Positions 48,809-61,507 of a stretch of DNA of 64,000 nucleotides are shown piece by piece. The translations under genes were made by a program, and so were the position numbers. The first letter of the stretch is position 1. Each line of letters starts with the position of its first letter. The stretch lies in assembly GCA_947044405.1 (NCBI GenBank), contig CAMRHE010000460.1:1265501-1329500 (forward strand). Direction: 5' to 3'. The notes beneath the pieces are model-generated. The model was not told the origin of the DNA. It ran no database searches and saw nothing but the letters and a program-made list of their open reading frames with translations. Origin of the DNA: Leptodactylus fallax. Taxonomy: Eukaryota > Chordata > Amphibia > Anura > Leptodactylidae.

Positions 48809-50255
48809 GTATAATACTATTTCTAATTTAATACACATTATATAATATGTACCAGTATACACTGTAGTTACTATTGTGGTGCATTGTATACAAGATTATG
48901 ACCTTCTGTGTACTCTACTGTGTATATACGGTGAGTTAGTTTGGGGTTGCGGTATTTCATTTCCTTTACCCTACAGCTATTGGATGTTTCTTACGTCTTC
49001 CTGGTGATGTAATATATTTTGGTAGTGAGAAGAGGATTTGTTTACTGTTATTAAATATAAGGGAGGAAGTTACACAGTGAGGACATTGTCTGTGACTTTT
49101 CTGCTTCTATTTGTTTTCAAGGATACGATCACACCCCCAGTCACACAAGCACATTAGACCCTGGATGTGCCCTAAAGGACTACTCACCCCTGTGACCCTC
49201 CAGCACACTGTCATAAAAATCGGTAGCAAAGCTAAATGGTATTTTCCCTCTTCGGGATTGTAGGGACATTTTACAACCAAGGACAATTTAAAGATTTAAT
49301 ATACAAAAAATACAGAGTACAGAACTTACAGGAGAAAGATGGAATATAAAGACACAGAAGCAAACAGTATACAAAATAAAAGGGGAATAACATAAAGACT
49401 CAAATCTCTGACTAACTGGATTGGTTAAGGGGTCCAGCTATGGAGAGCAGCAGAAACGCTTTGTACAGACTTCAAGCTTGTTTGCATCTCCGAGTGTCTG
49501 ACTATCAAGTCCTACCCAGGACCAATTTTTGTAGGAACTCTAAACCAGCCCAGTTTTGGGAACCCTTCATCTGTGATGAGGATCGGCTACTTAATCTAGG
49601 AAAATGCCATTACTCTGGGGATATACCATTACTGTGGGGTATGCCATTAATCTGTATGGGCACCTCATATAGGAGTGATATGTCGATCAGGCGATACAGA
49701 ATGTTTTTACCAGTCCAGGCATATCAAACATGAAGATGAAATCATAATCCCTTCTGCTGATGTGTAATGTTACTAGTCCAAGTACTTGAGGTCAGAGGTC
49801 TTTGTTCCCTATTCCTGTACATAGATGGTTATAATACATGAATTATGACATATGTGCCTTAGATGTCATATTTCTGCTTTGTTCTTTATGTAGAGTTTTG
49901 GCTGTGCAGGTTTCCAGGCTCCAGACGGGGAGCTCAGGTATCTCACCTGCCCCACCACACAAAGGCTCTTGGGTACTTTGCATTTACCTGCACCATGAGC
50001 TTCATCACTTACACTTTCATTAACATCCTGGACCTAGCCAGTTACCTGCACCCTGGGGTCTGTAATGTGAATTGAATTAAAACTGAATTAAACATACGCA
50101 GTAGACATCAGTAAAACCAGACATAACTACAACAATGAACGGAAACCATAACTAGAACCAACAGGATATATACAGAACCCATAATATATATTTCATTGGT
50201 TTGTATCCACTCCAAATTGGTCTGTATACCAGTGGATGATTTATATATTCTTAAG
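48809..50255. other. Intergenic, no gene seen
   Basis: Unique AT-rich sequence. Short ORFs near 49440-49733 and 49838-50075 have no domain I recognise. Confidence 0.45.
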
Positions 50256-50480
50256 ACTGTGTCCACTCCATTGGTCTGTGTCCACCCCCATTGGTCTGTG
50301 TCCACCCCCATTGGTCTGTGTCCAGCCTCATTGTTCTGTGCCCACCCTCATTGGTCTGTGTCCACCCTCATTGGTCTGTGTCCACCCCCACTGGTCTGTG
50401 TCCACCCCCATTGGTCTGTGTCCATCCTCATTGGTCTGTGTTCACCCCCATTGGTCTGTGTCCACCCCACTAGTCTGTAT
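50256..50480. repeat. 20-bp minisatellite, about 11 copies
   Basis: The unit is TCCACCCCCATTGGTCTGTG with CCTCA and GCCTCA variants. It gives three overlapping ORFs that are not genes. Confidence 0.92.
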
Positions 50481-51744
50481 ACCAGTGCACAATTTATATA
50501 TCAATGTAATAAACTATTCTTGTATTTTCAGCTTAATGATGAGGTGAAGGATCCAGAGATTTGGGTCCTTTGAGAGTTTCCTCATTGATGATGAGTAATG
50601 AGCCCCCCTGGGCTTATTCTGTGCAGATTATGATGGTGCTCGGCTTTATATTTGAGGATTTGCAGGGTTGCCGCCATCTCCCGGCTGTGGATCCTCATGT
50701 GATACTTGTTAGTGATGGTTTCTTTGCTCCGGTGTCCACAGAACAGATGATATGAAGTTGAGTATTCGGTGGTTGCTGGTAAGTAGATCACTATGGCATC
50801 AATGGCCCGAGACCTCCATGTTCTCCAGGATGATGGCAGCAGACCTGCCCCAAAATGTCTGTTGTCATGTACTCATCTGTCCCATAATGTTAGCAGCCGA
50901 TTCTGTATCCAGGTGCACGTCCAGCCTATAATGGTAGCATCTGATTGTAAGTTCTGTTACCATCCATCACACCACCCAGATCAGTAATAATGGGAATTTG
51001 TCATGTGACCAGTCATGGCTTGGGCTGGGCTGTGAAGCATCATATCAACACTACTCCTGTACATACAGCTTCATCGGTGTCAAGTTCTGCAGCTGTTTTA
51101 TGGACTCTGTATTTCTATTCTCTTATCTCTGTTTGCTGTCAATGAGGGGGAACATTCCTGTACATCCAGAGACTGAAATCTTATCCTGACCTAGTCCTGC
51201 TCACACAGCTGAACATTTGTTTCACTGTTTCAGAGCAGACATTCCTCCCTGGGTTAAACATGACAGCAGCAGGATTTCTCTACTATATTGAATCTCAGGA
51301 TGACGCTCTTCCCTACACTCATACACTGTAACAAGTCCTCAGCTGTATGAGCAGGACTAGGTCAGGACAAGTGTCCAGTGTGTGTACGTAAGCCATGACT
51401 TCACAGTAACTGGAGAGAGTGATGTACACAGGACCTCATGTGGGAAGGCTGAGCACATAGCATCAAATCAGATTGAGAGATGAAGCTGATCTTTATGTGT
51501 AAGGCCCAGTATCTGCTAGAACATTCCAGAACATTCTGTCAATGATGAAGCTTCATGTACAAGACACTGGAGGGGAACATCCCTGCAATAATCATGAATA
51601 TGAGGAAAACAGCTGGTCGTGCATCAATCATGGAGCGGAGGGTGTCACAGATTGTCCTCACAGATTGTCCTCACCTATCTACAGCCGCAGCTCATTTCTG
51701 TCTAACCAGTGCTTGGAGTTTATCACAATTTTTATGTTTTTGTT
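50481..51744. other. Intergenic, no gene seen
   Basis: Unique sequence. ORFs of up to 75 codons lack domains. A duplicated CACAGATTGTCCT at 51646-51672 is the only local repeat noticed. Confidence 0.4.
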
Positions 51745-52112
51745 TGTCCTCCCACATTTTGAAGATTGACCTCAGGTTGTCATTGGGTTTGAGATCTGGA
51801 GAATTTCCTGGCCATAGACCCAAAGTTTTCTTGTTCATCGAGCCACTTAGTGATCACTTTTGCTTTGTGATGTGGTCTCTATCATGCTAGAGAAAGCGTT
51901 GTCCTTCACCACATGTTTCCTGGTTGGGCGGGAGATGTTGCTGGTGGATGGTTGGGAGCGGTTGTTCTCAGGATGTTGCTCTTGGATGATGTTTAGATCC
52001 CATTCTTTATTCATGGCACTGTTCTTCGGTAATATTGTGAGTGAACCCACTCTATGGATGAGAAGCCCCCACACATGAATGATCTCAGGAGGCTTTATTA
52101 TAGACATGACAC
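51745..52112 (-). pseudogene. Tc1/mariner-type transposase remnant
   Basis: On the minus strand, about 52107-51847 encodes VWGLLIHRVGSLTILPKN followed by a degenerate middle, then in shifted frame KVITKWLDEQ and WPGNSPDLNP (about 51817-51788). This is the second half of a DDE transposase of the IS630/Tc1/mariner superfamily. After WPGNSPDLNP the expected IENLW reads NDNLRS, so the last catalytic Glu is lost. At least one frameshift is present, and the N-terminal DNA-binding domain is missing. Fossil copy with no activity expected. Confidence 0.75.
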
Positions 52113-52582
52113 AGGGCTCAGGGTGGCCTCATCTTTACTTCTCCGTACAATCATTCCTCCAGAAGCCGCTTCTTTCCTAGAGATGCCCATGTACTATTGT
52201 AATGAGTATTAGGGTTGATCTATACAGGACTGACACTGCCCTTGACATGATAATTATGGACTCCATTTCGTGTATACCATGGGCCATATACACTAGACAG
52301 ATGCCTCAGTAGGATGTCATACAGTGTCTCCCATGAGGTCCCAATGTAAAAATAAAGAAAAAAGTATACATTACCCATACACTCTTTCTGTTGTATAAGC
52401 TGTACTAATCTATGCTATTCTATACCCTTGTGTTGTATTATAGTATTGTATACCAGCCATGGGGGGATCGGCAGGTCACTCTGTTTCCCTCCAGCTGGCT
52501 AGTGTAACCCCATGGCCAAATGTGGCATTTATGGGAATGTATTTTACTGTACAGATTTACCAAACATAAACTTGACAATGAG

Positions 52583-52862
52583 GCTGGACTCACATCAGCG
52601 TGGAGACTACGTTCAGAAATTGCCGGACAAAAAAGTCCTTTAAAAGTCCTGGCCTTGTTGTCCATCGATTTCAGTTAAAAAAAAAAAAAGAAAAACAGGC
52701 ATACAATACACACCCAACAGACCCCATTATAGTTACTGGGGTCCTTCAAGCTCCACTCATGTCCCTCATAGAATGCATCTGATTGTGCCAGTTTATCTGT
52801 TCTTCTGGTCCTCTGATGGAACCGAGAGGAAGGGAAACATAGACACAGGTGTGAACCTGCCG
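52583..52862. mobile_element. Eroded Harbinger-type MITE
   Basis: Left GGCTGGACTCACATCAG, right reverse-complemented GGCAGGTTCACACCTGTG: a diverged version of the GGC..GTTCACAC end seen at 21020. No target duplication remains. It has an A-rich internal run. Confidence 0.45.
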
Positions 52863-52959
52863 TAAACATGTTACATATTATGATGTAGCAAATTTTAAAG
52901 TGACGTTACCAAAGGTGAATGTTGTGTTTTTTTTTTTTCAGTAGCCGGTCTTGAAGTAT

Positions 52960-53815
52960 CAGGCTTTGAGTTGCCCAGGATTGAGGTATTAGGGTTGAGA
53001 ATTTTAATTTGAGGTGTCAGGGTGGAGGACTCTTGTGTTGACGTGTCCATTGTCCAGTGTGAAAGTGACCAGTGCTGAAGTATTTGGTGTTGATGTTCCC
53101 AGTGTTGATGGTGACCAATGTTAAGGTGTTAGGGTTGAGGACTCCAGTTTTGATGCATCTTGTGTTAAGGTGTTAGGGTTGAGGTGAAAGGTGTTAATGT
53201 ACTTTGTGTGGAAGTGACCATTGTTGAGGATTCCAGTGTTGAGGTGTCCAGTGTTGAGGAATTTGGTGTCGAGGAGTCCAGAGTTGAGGTGTCCAGTGTT
53301 GAGGTATTTGGTGTCGAGGAGTCCAGAGTTGAGGTGTCCAGTGTTGCGTTATTTGGTGTTGAGGAGTCCAGTGTTGAGGTATTTGGTGTTGAGGAGTCCA
53401 GTGTTGAGGTATTTGGTGTTGAGGAGTCCAGAGTTGAGGTGTCCAGTGTTGCGTTATTTGGTGTTGAGGAGTCCAGTATTGAGGTATTTGGTGTTGAGGA
53501 GTCCAGTGTTCAGGTGTCCAGTGTTGAGGTATTTGGTGTCGAGGAGTCCAGTGTTCAGGTGTCCAGTGTTGAGGTATTTGGTGTTGAGGAGTCCAGTGTT
53601 TAGGTGTCCAGTGTTGAGGTACTTGGTGTTGAGGAGTCCAGAGTTCAGGTGTCCAGTGTTGAGGTATTTGGTGTTGAGGAGTCCAGTGTTCAGGTGTCCA
53701 GTGTTGAGGTATTTGGTGTTGAGGAGTCCAGTGTTCAGGTATTTGGTGTTGAGGAGTCCAGAGTTTAGGTGTCCAGTGTTGAGGAGTCCAGTGTTCAGGT
53801 GTCTAGTGTTGATAC
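52960..53815. repeat. 15/45-bp minisatellite upstream of the olfactory receptor
   Basis: Built from 15-bp subunits such as GTTGAGGTGTCCAGT, GTTGAGGTATTTGGT and GTTGAGGAGTCCAGT, arranged as 45-bp and 30-bp units. It is regular from 53220 and decays leftward to about 52960. Because the subunit is five codons, several frames stay open on both strands; none is a gene. Confidence 0.92.
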
Positions 53816-53904
53816 TATTTGTGAAGTATGGAAGGACTTCACTAGAACATCTTAAACATTGATGTAGCATGACCCCTTGCCTTTATTATCAAGTCATTGT
53901 ATTC

Positions 53905-53922
53905 TGATGGTTTCTCCTGCAG
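53905..53922 (+). promoter_or_regulatory. Splice acceptor before the olfactory receptor coding exon
   Basis: TGATGGTTTCTCCTGCAG ends at 53922, 23 nt before the ATG at 53946. It would remove the in-frame ATG at 53877, supporting the later start. Confidence 0.65.
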
Positions 53923-53945
53923 ATTCCAGATCTGAATTGTCTAAG

Positions 53946-54884
53946 ATGAAATCACCAAATGAAACCAAAGTATCAGAATTTGTGTTTGTTGGGTTGTCAG
54001 ATCAGCCTGGCGTCCAGCTCCCCTTGTTCCTGCTGTTTCTCTTCATCTACCTGGCATCTCTCTCTGGAAATCTCTTGATTGTCATCTTGATCTTCATTGA
54101 CCATGGCCTCCACACTCCCATGTACTTGTTCCTGAGTAATCTTGCTGGTTTGGACATCTTTTACTCCTCTGTCACTTCCCCTAGAATGCTCTCTGATTTC
54201 TTCTCTAAATCCAGAGCCATCTCCGTCCCTTCCTGCATCACCCAGTTCTTCTTCTTTTTCTCTTTTATATGTATTGAACTCTACTTGTTGGCAGTGATGT
54301 CCTACGATAGGTACATAGCCATCTGCTACCCTCTGCATTATGTCCAGATGATGCATCCGAAGGTCTGTGCTCTGATGGTCTCTGTTGCCTGGACAGTCGG
54401 CTTCCTCACATCATTAATACACACATTGTGCATCAAGATGCTGGACTTCTGTGGACCCAATGTCATTAACAGCTTCTTTTGTGATCTTCCTCAACTATTC
54501 TTGCTCTCCTGTACTGATACTTTTATCAATGTCTTAGTGATGTTCCTGGTAGGTATAATCATGGGATCTGGTGCTCTCGGCATGACCATGGTCCCATACA
54601 TACGGATATTTCGTACAATAATGGGAATTCATTCACAGACTGGAAAGCTGAAAGCGTTCTCCACATGTACGTCCCATCTAACTGTGGTCTTCATCTTCTA
54701 TGGAACTCTTATTTCCACTTATCTCCGTCCAAGTCCAATCTCCAACTCTTCAGAAGACCGGCTGGTGTCTGTCATGTACACGGTGGTGACACCATTGATT
54801 AATCCCTTGATTTACAGCCTTAGGAACAAAGATCTCAAGGCTGCGCTCAGGAGGTCTCTCCTCCATAGTGTTGGCCTAAAATAG
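53946..54884 (+). CDS. Olfactory receptor (class II type)
   Basis: The product is 312 residues counting from the ATG at 53946. An earlier in-frame ATG at 53877 would add 23 residues but lies before a good splice acceptor, and 312 is the usual receptor length. Marks, in this numbering: N5 glycosylation site (NET), GN at 41-42, LHTPMY at 55-60, MSYDRYIAIC at 118-127 (the DRY region), KAFSTCTSHL at 236-245 in TM6, and PLINPLIYSLRNK at 283-295 in TM7. Cysteines at 97, 169, 179 and 189 match the conserved set of odorant receptors. The protein is a seven-helix odorant GPCR of olfactory sensory neurons, signalling through Golf in vertebrates generally. The ORF is intact. The gene is squeezed between a 15/45-bp array and a 36-bp array. 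The odorant cannot be predicted. Confidence 0.95.
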   Translation: MKSPNETKVSEFVFVGLSDQPGVQLPLFLLFLFIYLASLSGNLLIVILIFIDHGLHTPMYLFLSNLAGLDIFYSSVTSPRMLSDFFSKSRAISVPSCITQFFFFFSFICIELYLLAVMSYDRYIAICYPLHYVQMMHPKVCALMVSVAWTVGFLTSLIHTLCIKMLDFCGPNVINSFFCDLPQLFLLSCTDTFINVLVMFLVGIIMGSGALGMTMVPYIRIFRTIMGIHSQTGKLKAFSTCTSHLTVVFIFYGTLISTYLRPSPISNSSEDRLVSVMYTVVTPLINPLIYSLRNKDLKAALRRSLLHSVGLK

Positions 54885-54921
54885 ATGGTCATCATCAGAT
54901 TTCATGTATGAATAGGACAAG

Positions 54922-54927
54922 AATAAA
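54922..54927 (+). terminator. Candidate polyadenylation signal of the olfactory receptor
   Basis: AATAAA in GACAAGAATAAAGAG lies 38 nt after the stop codon, about 100 nt before the 36-bp array. Confidence 0.55.
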
Positions 54928-55027
54928 GAGAACATAAAACATTGACTGGCCATTTATCACGTTGGTCTTCAGTTACACAATGGATATGACCACAATTCAG
55001 CATCAGACTGGATTTACTGGGCCTACA

Positions 55028-58000
55028 AGAGCTTACAATCTATGAGGTGGAGGTGACACAAGAGCTTACAATCTATGAGGTAGAGGAGGTGACACAAGAG
55101 CTTACAATCTATGAGGTAGAGGAGGTGACACAAGAGCTTACACTCTATGAGGTAGAGGAGGTGACACAAGAGCTTACAATCTATGAGGTAGAGGAGGTGA
55201 CACAAGAGCTTACACTCTATGAGGTAGAGGAGGTGACACAAGAGCTTACAATCTATGAGGTAGAGGAGGTGACACAAGAGCTTACAATCTATGAGGTAGA
55301 GGAGGTGACACAAGAGCTTACAATCTATGAGGTAGAGGAGGTGACACAAGAGCTTACAATCTATGAGGTAGAGGAGGTGATACAAGAGCTTACAATCTAT
55401 GAGGTAGAGGTGACACAAGAGCTTACAATCTATGAGGTAGAGGAGGTGACACAAGAGCTTACAATCTATGAGGTAGAGGAGGTGACACAAGAGCTTACAA
55501 TCTATGAGGTAGAGGAGGTGACACAAGAGCTTACAATCTATGAGGTAGAGGTGACACAAGAGCTTACAATCTATGAGGTAGAGGGGGGTGACACAAGAGC
55601 TTACAATCTATGAGGTAGAGGAGGTGACACAAGAGCTTACAATCTATAAGGTAGAGGAGGTGACACAAGAGCTTACAATCTATGAGGTGAGAGGAGACAC
55701 AAGAGTTTACAATCTATGAGGTAGAGGAGGTGACACAAGAGCTTACAATCTATGAGGTAGAGGTGACACAAGAGCTTACAATCTATGAGGTAGAGGAGGT
55801 GGCACAAGAGCTTACAATCTATGAGATAGAGGAGGTGACACAAGAGCTTACAATCTATGAGGTAGAGGAGGTGACACAAGAGCTTACAATCTATGAGGTA
55901 GAGGAGGTGACACAAGAGCTTACAATCTGAGGTAGAGGTGACACAAGAGCTTACAATCTATGAGGTAGAGGAGGTGACACAAGAGCTTACAATCTATGAG
56001 GTAGAGGAGGTGACACAAGAGCTTACAATCTATGAGATAGAGGAGGTGACACAAGAGCTTACAATCTATGAGGTAGAGGAGGTGACACAAGAGCTTACAA
56101 TCTATGAGGTAGAGGAGGTGACACAAGAGCTTACAATCTGAGGTAGAGGTGACACAAGAGCTTACAATCTATGAGGTAGAGGAGGTGACACAAGAGCTTA
56201 CAATCTATGAGGTAGAGGAGGTGACACAAGAGCTTACAATCTATGAGGTAGAGGGGGTGACACAAGAGCTTACAATCTATGAGGTAGAGGTGACACAAGA
56301 GCTTACAATCTATGAGGTAGAGGTGACACAAGAGCTTACAATCTATGAGGTAGAGGAGGTGACACAAGAGCTTACAATCTATGAGGTAGAGGAGGTGACA
56401 CAAGAGCTTACAATCTATGAGGTAGAGGGAGGTGACACAAGAGCTTACAATCTATGAGGTAGAGGAGGTGACACAAGAGCTTACAATCTATGAGGTAGAG
56501 GAGGTGACACAAGAGCTTACAATCTATGAGGTAGAGGAGGTGACACAAGAGCTTACAATCTATGAGGTAGGGGGGTGACACAAGAGCTTACAATCTATGA
56601 GGTAGAGAGGTGACACAAGAGCTTACAATCTATGAGGTAGAGGTGACACAAGAGCTTACAATCTATGAGGTAGAGGTGACACAAGAGCTTACAATCTATG
56701 AGGTAGAGGTGACACAAGAGCTTACAATCTATGAGGTAGAGGAGGTGACACAAGAGCTTACAATCTATGAGGTAGAGGAGGTGACACAAGAGCTTACAAT
56801 CTATGAGGTAGAGGAGGTGACACAAGAGCTTACAATCTATGAGGTAGAGGAGGTGACACAAGAGCTTACAATCTATGAGGTAGAGGTGACACAAGAGCTA
56901 CATCTATGAGGAGAGGAGGTGACACAAGAGCTTACAATCTATGAGGTAGAGGAGGTGACACAAGAGCTTACAATCTATGAGGTAGAGGAGGTGACACAAG
57001 AGCTTACAATCTATGAGGTAGAGGAGGTGACACAAGAGCTTACAATCTATGAGGTAGAGGAGGTGACACAAGAGCTTACAATCTATGAGGTAGAGGAGGT
57101 GACACAAGAGCTTACACTCTATGAGGTAGAGGAGGTGACACAAGAGCTTACAATCTATGAGGTAGAGGGGGTGACACAAGAGCTTACACTCTATGAGGTA
57201 GAGGAGGTGACACAAGAGCTTACAATCTATGAGGTAGAGGAGGTGACACAAGAGCTTACAATCTATGAGGTAGAGGAGGTGACACAAGAGCTTACAATCT
57301 ATGAGGTAGAGGAGGTGACACAAGAGCTTACAATCTATGAGGTAGAGGAGGTGACACAAGAGCTTACAATCTATGAGGTAGAGGAGGTGACACAAGAGCT
57401 TACAATCTATGAGGTAGAGGAGGTGACACAAGAGCTTACAATCTATGAGGTAGAGGAGGTGACACAAGAGCTTACAATCTATGAGGTAGAGGAGGTGACA
57501 CAAGAGCTTACAATCTATGAGGTAGAGGAGGTGACACAAGAGCTTACAATCTATGAGGTAGAGGAGGTGACACAAGAGCTTACAATCTATGAGGTAGAGG
57601 AGGTGACACAAGAGCTTACAATCTATGAGGTAGAGGAGGTGACACAAGAGCTTACAATCTATGAGGTAGAGGAGGTGACACAAGAGCTTACAATCTATGA
57701 GGTAGAGGAGGTGACACAAGAGCTTACAATCTATGAGGTAGAGGAGGTGACACAAGAGCTTACACTCTATGAGGTAGAGGGAGGTGACACAAGAGCTTAC
57801 AATCTATGAGGTAGAGGGGGTGACACAAGAGCTTACACTCTATGAGGTAGAGGTGACACAAGAGCTTACAATCTATGAGGTAGAGGAGGTGACACAAGAG
57901 CTTACAATCTATGAGGTAGAGGTGACACAAGAGCTTACAATCTATGAGGTAGAGGAGGTGACACAAGAGCTTACAATCTATGAGGTAGAGGAGGTGACAC

Positions 58001-59027
58001 AAGAGCTTACACTCTATGAGGTAGAGGAGGTGACACAAGAGCTTACAATCTATGAGGTAGAGGAGGTGACACAAGAGCTTACACTCTATGAGGTAGAGGA
58101 GGTGACACAAGAGCTTACAATCTATGAGGTAGAGGAGGTGACACAAGAGCTTACAATCTATGAGGTAGAGGAGGTGACACAAGAGCTTACAATCTATGAG
58201 GTAGAGGAGGTGACACAAGAGCTTACAATCTATGAGGTAGAGGAGGTGACACAAGAGCTTACAATCTATGAGGTAGAGGTGGTGACACAAGAGCTTACAA
58301 TCTATGAGGTAGAGGTGACACAAGAGCTTACAATCTATGAGGTAGAGGTGGTGACACAAGAGCTTACAATCTATGAGGTAGAGGTGACACAAGAGCTTAC
58401 AATCTATGAGGTAGAGGAGGTGACACAAGAGCTTACAATCTATGAGGTAGAGGTGACACAAGAGCTTACAATCTATGAGGTAGAGGAGGTGACACAAGAG
58501 CTTACAATCTATGAGGTAGAGGAGGTGACACAAGAGCTTACAATCTATGAGGTAGAGGTGACACAAGAGCTTACAATCTATGAGGTAGAGGAGGTGACAC
58601 AAGAGCTTACAATCTATGAGGTAGGGAGGTGACACAAGAGCTTACAATCTATGAGGTAGAGGAGGTGACACAAGAGCTTACAATCTATGAGGTAGGAGGT
58701 GACACAAGAGCTTACCATCTATGAGGTAGAGGAGGTGACACAAGAGCTTACAATCTATGAGGTGAGGAGGTGACACAAGAGCTTACAATCTATGAGGTAG
58801 AGGGGTGACACAAGAGCTTACAATCTATGAGGTAGAGGTGACACAAGAGCTTACAATCTATGAGGTAGAGGTACAAAGAGTACAATCTATGAGGTAGAGG
58901 TGACACAAGAGCTTACAATCTATGAGGTAGAGGTGGCACAAGAGCTTACAATCTATGAGGTAGAGGGGGTGACACAAGAGCTTACAATCTATGAGGTAGA
59001 GGGGGTGACACAAGAGCTTACAATCTG
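55028..59027. repeat. 36-bp tandem array with 33-bp variants, about 112 copies
   Basis: The unit contains GTGACACAAGAGCTTACAAT and CTATGAGGTAGAGGAG. The 33-bp form lacks one GAG codon-length step. A few units have GGGG insertions or base losses that break the frame. Both strands give long ORFs (Thr-Gln-Glu-Leu-rich forward, Cys-His-Leu-rich reverse), which are artefacts. Confidence 0.96.
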
Positions 59028-59633
59028 GGGCAACCCTGCATTTAGAGAGCTGTTCTTGGATAGGGATGGTGAAGCAGCGAGTGGTCCGCTCCCTACTTCA
59101 CCATTTGGCCCCTGCCTCTGCTTCTGGTGTCTCGGGGGCAATAGGAGTGATGTATGATGGTGGTGGTAGTGCGCTCAATGTCCTGACACTGGACGTTACC
59201 AGAGCAGTGGTGCCTGAATCAAAGCATGAGTTTAGAGCGAGAAGGGTAAGAATAGGCCAGTCTGAACCAAATTAGGGGTCTGGTCTGGGATCTGGTAATA
59301 ATAAAAATATTAAGGGGTTTGGTCTGGAGTTAGAAATTATTAAAGGTGATGCGAACATATTTAGTCACATCCCTTTATTATAAGCCGCATTTCTTAACAA
59401 GGTCACTCTTATATTTGCTGTGTCTTGATCTTCCAGGTTGACATCTCATGAACTTCAGTTTCACTATTAGACAGACTCTTTATCCAGATCTATGGAAAAG
59501 TTGGGTAGAAACCCTCATTACAGACAGACTAGCGGTGATGCTGACTGTCTCCGTTCTTTCCAGGTAGCAAAATAAAGAAATGGTTGGGTAAAATTCTTAA
59601 TCTCTTTCAGAAGAAAATGACTCAAGTTCTAAG
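59028..59633. other. Intergenic, no gene seen
   Basis: Unique sequence. Two short ORFs at 58900-59275 begin in or near the array and show no domain. There is a loose direct repeat of GGGGTCTGGTCTGGGA near 59274-59330. Confidence 0.4.
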
Positions 59634-59905
59634 GGTAAGTTCACATGGAGAATTTAGCCGCAGGATCTGCTGGTTGGAAAATGATGTCCTGCTCCCATCC
59701 ACTTCAATAGGAGGCTCTGGCAGGATTAGCCCAAAGATCGAGATCGAGCAGGATATGCCCAAAGATCGAACAGGAACTGCCCAAAGATCGAACAGGATGC
59801 TTCTTTCTTCCACTGTTTAGTTTGGAGAAAAAGAAGCTTCGGCCTTCCATGGAATTGAAGGTTGAGATGGAGTTTTTGTGATGGATTCCACTGTGTGAAC
59901 TTGCC
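59634..59905. mobile_element. Eroded Harbinger-type MITE
   Basis: Left GGTAAGTTCACATGG, right reverse-complemented GGCAAGTTCACACAGTGG. The inside has a short tandem repeat, GCCCAAAGATCGA, three times (about 59728-59790). The flanks do not show a clean TAA pair. Confidence 0.5.
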
Positions 59906-60308
59906 TTTATATCTGCTGAGAAGTTCTTGATTTTCAGGTGACTCAGGCCTTGGAGTGTCCCGGGCTTTGCTGCCTCCTAGTGTTGTGATAATATAATTCA
60001 GAAACGCAAGTCCTGCCCCCTGAACAGAGGACAGCCACCATTTATAGCCCAACCACCCTACTAATGATTAACTCGCCGAGACAAAGGTCTCCATTACTCT
60101 GATATCAGGTCATAGCAGATACCACAAGTAATAAATATAAAGAAAACCTGAAGGAAGTAATAGAAGGATCAGAGATGGCACAGAGATAGTCAACTCACTA
60201 AACTCTAAGAAGTCCCACAATCCTGGAGGCGCCTGGACAACAAGGCCAAGATCACATTACCTCCATATATATACAGTATATATATATTTATATATGTATC
60301 ACATCACC
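59906..60308. other. Intergenic, no gene seen
   Basis: Unique sequence ending in a TA-rich microsatellite (about 60265-60300) beside the Tc1-like element. Confidence 0.4.
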
Positions 60309-61000
60309 ACTATATACAGTGGCTTGCAAAAGTCTTCACACCCCTTGACCTTTGTCACATTTTGTCACAACCACAAACTTCAATGTATTTCTTGAGATTT
60401 TCAGTGATAACAACACAAAGTATCAGATAATTGTGAAGTGGAAGGAAAATGATACAAGGTTATCAAATCTGTAATCCAATAAACATCTGACAGGTGTGAC
60501 GTGCAAAAGTCTTCAGCCCCCTATAGCAATACTTTGTAGAGCTCCTTTGGCCACAATTCCTGCTCCGCGTCTTTTGGGCTCGGTCTCTTCCAGCTTTGCA
60601 CATCTAGAGATGAGATTTCTGCCCCTTCTTCTTCTTCTTCTTTGCAGCCAGATTGGATGGAGCGTCTGTGATCAGTAATTCTCATGTCTTGCCACAGATG
60701 CTCAATGGGATTTGGGTCTGGACTGTGACTGGGCCTTTCTAACCCCGGAATATTCTGTCATCTAAACCCTTTACTGGAGCTCGGGCTGGAGGTTTAGGGT
60801 CATTGTCTTGCTGGAATCTCCTTCCCAGTCTTGTCTTTTGCAGACTCCAGTCTCAGGTTTTCTTCCAGGATTGGCCTGTATTTAGCTCCCTCCATCTTGC
60901 CATCCCCTCTGAGCAGCTTCCCTGTCCCCCCAGCATGATGCTGCCCCCTATGTGTCACAGTGGGGATGACGGGGAGCTCAGGGGGATGAGCAGGGTTACT
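60309..61000 (-). mobile_element. Tc1-like element A, partial
   Basis: Starts at TACAGTGGCTTGCAAAAGTC, a Tc1 inverted terminus with the TA target. The minus strand carries fragments of a Tc1 transposase in broken frames, including the region after the second catalytic Asp (reverse of CCCAGCATGATGCTGCCCCC). It is cut at about 61000 by element B, whose start TACTTTGGCATACAAAAG fits insertion at a TA. The rest of element A may lie beyond the window. Confidence 0.65.
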
Positions 61001-61507
61001 TTGGCATACAAAAGTTTGGACACCCCTGGTCAAAATGACTGTTATTGTGAACAGCTAAGCAAGTTGAAGATAGACATAACATTACAGATGACGCATTCCC
61101 AATGTATTTTTTGAAAAAAAAAAATATTTTCATTTTTTACATTTTCAAAATAACAAAAAATGAAAATGGCCCAATGCAAAAGTTTGTGCCCCCTGCATGG
61201 TTAGTACCTAGTAGCGCCCCCTTTGACAAGTATCTCAGCTTGTAAAGGCTTTTTATAGCCAGCCAAGAGTTTTTCAATTCTTGTTTGAGGGATTTTTCTC
61301 CATTCTTCCTTGGAAAAGTCTTCCAGTTCTGTGAGATTCCGGGCTCGTCTTGCATTCGCTGCTCTTTTGAGGTCTAGTCACAGATTTTCAATGATGTACA
61401 GATCAGGGGACTGTGAGGGCCATGGTAAAACCTTCAGCTTGTGCCTTTTTAGGTAGTCTATGGTGGATTTTGATGTGTGTTTAGGATCATTATCCATTTG
61501 TAGAAAC

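Noticed and set aside
53877..53945. Upstream ATG extending the olfactory receptor by 23 residues
   Set aside because: It lies before a strong splice acceptor (CAG at 53920-53922), and the shorter form has the typical 312-residue length with the glycosylation site at residue 5.
55023..58635. Cys-His-Leu-rich and Glu-Val-Thr-Gln-rich ORFs of up to 296 codons
   Set aside because: Both strands of the 36-bp array are open because the unit is 12 codons. The frame breaks wherever a unit is 33 bp plus or minus a base.
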